Assembly: GCF_000312445.1 (NCBI RefSeq)
Contig: NZ_HE997186.1
Coordinates: 143,379-207,378, forward strand
Direction: 5' to 3'
DNA length: 64,000 bases
Source: Phocaeicola abscessus CCUG 55929
GTDB lineage: Bacteria; Bacteroidota; Bacteroidia; Bacteroidales; Bacteroidaceae
In this document: positions 62,724 to 64,000 of the stretch, piece by piece
Numbering within the stretch: position 1 is the stretch's first letter
Layout of the letters: each line of letters begins with the position of its first letter
Position numbers and translations under genes: made by a program
Notes under the pieces: model-generated
Told to the model about the DNA's origin: nothing
The model's database searches: none
The model's input: only the letters and a program-made list of their open reading frames with translations

Positions 62724-62734
62724 TATGGTACAAA
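62724..62734. repeat. Candidate attR direct repeat TATGGTACAAA
   Basis: Identical to 24365-24375. It lies 79 nt outside the zinc-finger/HTH gene that precedes the integrase, a normal distance for an att site. Confidence 0.65.
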
Positions 62735-62788
62735 TATAAGCATAAAAACGATTAAAAACGATAAGATTTAATCATTATTAAGAAATAA

Positions 62789-62821
62789 AAATCCCAGCAA
62801 CTTATTATGTTACTGGGATTT
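62789..62821 (-). terminator. Hairpin terminator, leftward
   Basis: AAATCCCAGcAAC pairs with GTTaCTGGGATTT across a 7-nt loop. On the minus strand TTTTATTTCTT follows, so it would stop leftward transcription before it enters the element. Confidence 0.65.
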
Positions 62822-62976
62822 ACTTATTCTTGATTAGCGTTTGTTAGCACTTTTACTTCACTTCCTCAAAGTTAGGGCGAGAGAGGCGTCTTTCGGTTTC
62901 ACAAAATACCTCGATGATGTCACAAATTGCGTAAAAAAGTCCGTTTATCATCGAAATATGATATAACTTTGGCGAT

Positions 62977-63840
62977 ATGAACGAGAACAACGAACCGGAT
63001 TTCGTATTTTCCACGAACTTCCGGCAAATCAACGACAAACGGTTTCACCGATGGTGCCTGCACCTGATTTGTCTCGAGGGCGAGGGCAGCTTCGTCTTCA
63101 ACGACCGCTGCTGGCACCTCCGCCGCAACGATGCGGCGATCCTGATTCTGCCCGACAAGGTCTGCAACCCGGCACCTCATCCCGACTTGCGGGTGGAGTT
63201 TTTCGCAGCGCCGTTCAAATTCCTGAACGCCCAGCTGCCTGCCAACCACTTCGGCATCGGCGGCGGGATAATGCTGTACAACAATCCGGTGTTCCCCCTC
63301 TGCGAAGCGGACGCCCGGCGGTTCACGGAAGATATCCGCCGGCTCCGCGACCGTTCGGGCGAGACTTCGCACCTGTTCTATCGCGAGCTGATGGGAAGCC
63401 TGTGCCGCACGATAATGTACGACCTCTTCGACTTCCATGCCAAGCATTACGGCACGCTGGAATCGACCGACCGCCGCAGCTTTATCGTAAAGGAACTGAT
63501 GCAGCTGTTGCAAACCGGCATCAGTCGCACCGAGCGCAAAGTCGGCTACTACGCCAGGCGGCTCCACGTCACGCCCAAATATCTCTCCGACACCGTGCGC
63601 CGCACGACGGGCAGCAGCGTCACCGCCTTCATCGACCGCTACACCGTCCCGATCCTCAAAGAGCTGCTCGAAGACGACCGTCTCTCGCTCACGCAAATCG
63701 CCGACGCGATGGAGTTCGCCTCCCCGTCGTATTTCAGTCGTTACGTCGCCAAACACTTAGGCGTGTCGCCCAGCCAATATCGGTTGAGCTTGCAGCCGGA
63801 GAAACGGGCCCGACGAAAAAGCGAGGAGAGAGGGCGCTGA
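62977..63840 (+). CDS. AraC family transcriptional regulator
   Basis: A 287-residue protein with an N-terminal cupin-like sensor domain ('HRWCLHLICLEGEGSFVFNDRCWHLRRNDAAILILPDKV') and a C-terminal double HTH ('YYARRLHVTPKYLSDTVRRTTGSSVTAFIDRYTVPILKELLEDDRLSLTQIADAMEFASPSYFSRYVAKHLGVSPSQYR'). It has the high GC content of the backbone. Regulators like this commonly control adjacent flavodoxin/aldo-keto reductase genes; the element separates it from such an operon by 38 kb. The TAACTTTG six bases before the ATG implies an almost leaderless transcript, or a different promoter. Confidence 0.93.
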   Translation: MNENNEPDFVFSTNFRQINDKRFHRWCLHLICLEGEGSFVFNDRCWHLRRNDAAILILPDKVCNPAPHPDLRVEFFAAPFKFLNAQLPANHFGIGGGIMLYNNPVFPLCEADARRFTEDIRRLRDRSGETSHLFYRELMGSLCRTIMYDLFDFHAKHYGTLESTDRRSFIVKELMQLLQTGISRTERKVGYYARRLHVTPKYLSDTVRRTTGSSVTAFIDRYTVPILKELLEDDRLSLTQIADAMEFASPSYFSRYVAKHLGVSPSQYRLSLQPEKRARRKSEERGR

Positions 63841-63904
63841 GGGAATATTCTTCGACCGACGTCCGGCTACCTCGGCGACGAAGTTTCCGCTCCTGGGGCT
63901 CCGG

Positions 63905-63944
63905 CAGCTGTCTCCGTCGGCTCGCGAGCCGACGGAGACAGCTG
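63905..63944. repeat. Perfect 40-bp palindrome
   Basis: The 20-base arm CAGCTGTCTCCGTCGGCTCG is followed at once by its exact complement, with no spacer. It lies 64 nt after the AraC stop. As RNA it would form a very stable hairpin ahead of CACCTCTTTCGTTT, so a terminator role is possible. Confidence 0.85.
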
Positions 63945-63972
63945 CACCTCTTTCGTTTCATGCCTATAAAAA

Positions 63973-64000
63973 ATTTGTTAACGTGCCTACGTTAACAAAT
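63973..64000. promoter_or_regulatory. Inverted repeat, probable operator of the next gene
   Basis: ATTTGTTAACGT and ACGTTAACAAAT are perfect 12-bp arms separated by GCCT. The window ends here, so the regulated gene and regulator are not visible. Confidence 0.6.

Larger units (their letters stand above)
24365..62734. mobile_element. Outer integrative mobilisable element (~38.4 kb including a nested element)
   Basis: TATGGTACAAA occurs at 24365-24375 and again at 62724-62734 in the same orientation. Between them everything differs from the flanks in base composition and gene type. The right end holds the usual integration genes of Bacteroides mobilisable elements: HTH/zinc-finger protein, integrase, membrane protein, HTH, VapE helicase, toprim primase, MobC. 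The left arm holds defence genes. The flanks are an aldo/keto reductase gene on one side and an AraC regulator on the other. The element lacks a recognisable relaxase and its integrase gene is split, so it should be immobile. Confidence 0.75.
62646..62976. other. Right element end and start of backbone, no gene
   Basis: 331 nt. Contains the right direct repeat (62724-62734), a minus-strand terminator-like hairpin at 62789-62821 and a TAACTTTG at 62964-62971 near the AraC start. Nothing coding is recognised. Confidence 0.6.

Noticed and set aside
63051..63995. Long plus-strand frame overlapping the AraC gene (and a long minus-strand one at 62920-63756)
   Set aside because: GC-rich out-of-frame shadows with no domain; the AraC frame has clear cupin and HTH parts.
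1..64000. CRISPR arrays, tRNA and rRNA genes
   Set aside because: No regularly spaced repeat array, cloverleaf or rRNA-like stretch was recognised on reading; a dedicated tRNA scan was not possible.

Overview
The window looks like a Bacteroidales chromosome (Bacteroidota). Promoters follow the TAnnTTTG -7 pattern of that phylum. The gene content also fits: DUF2027/Smr protein, DUF4348 lipoprotein, periplasmic-TPR sensor kinase, TonB receptor, RteC, DUF3408 and toprim/VapE mobilisable-element genes. The species is not decided here. No rRNA, tRNA or CRISPR array was seen.

Layout. (1) 1-24364 is backbone: an SGNH/SGNH/MBOAT O-acylation operon, queuosine genes (queA, queF, queC), nth, an MBL hydrolase, pheS, a 5'-nucleotidase, an alpha/beta hydrolase and an SMR efflux gene. 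A leftward metabolic cluster follows (SDR, TonB receptor, DUF362, MFS, CocE/NonD hydrolase, NTF2-like, acetyltransferase, flavodoxin, aldo/keto reductase), in which three genes each carry a single disabling lesion. (2) 24365-62734 is foreign DNA bounded by an 11-bp direct repeat (TATGGTACAAA). (3) 62735-64000 returns to backbone with an AraC regulator that was probably once divergent from the aldo/keto reductase operon, so the element appears to have landed between them.

The foreign DNA is nested. The outer element is a Bacteroides-type integrative mobilisable element: HTH/zinc-finger gene, tyrosine integrase, membrane protein, excisionase-like HTH, VapE helicase, toprim primase, MobC. Its integrase gene is split: residues 1-360 lie at about 60993-62074 and the last 58 or so codons at 38231-38413. 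A 22.6-kb inner element sits between the two pieces, inside the conserved HCFRHTF catalytic box, with AAGCAATG at both junctions. The inner element starts with two IntDOT-like tyrosine recombinases and carries CTnDOT-type remnants (rteC, a MobA-like gene, DUF3408). Its cargo is a two-component system and a putative surface-protein operon sharing a perfect 25-bp operator, a DUF4143 ATPase plus DUF1016 nuclease pair, and, near the far end, an HNH gene and a DUF4238 + PD-(D/E)XK nuclease pair.

Defence content is dense. The outer element carries a four-gene operon: XRE regulator, Bro-N/Fic protein, a 1789-residue single-chain restriction-modification enzyme with a C-terminal ASCH-like domain, and a reverse transcriptase 4 bp downstream. 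It also has an AbiTii-HEPN gene sitting where the relaxase would be expected. The most promising undescribed systems are the Fic/RM-ASCH/RT operon and the DUF4238-nuclease pair, which shares a duplicated leader with the HNH gene.
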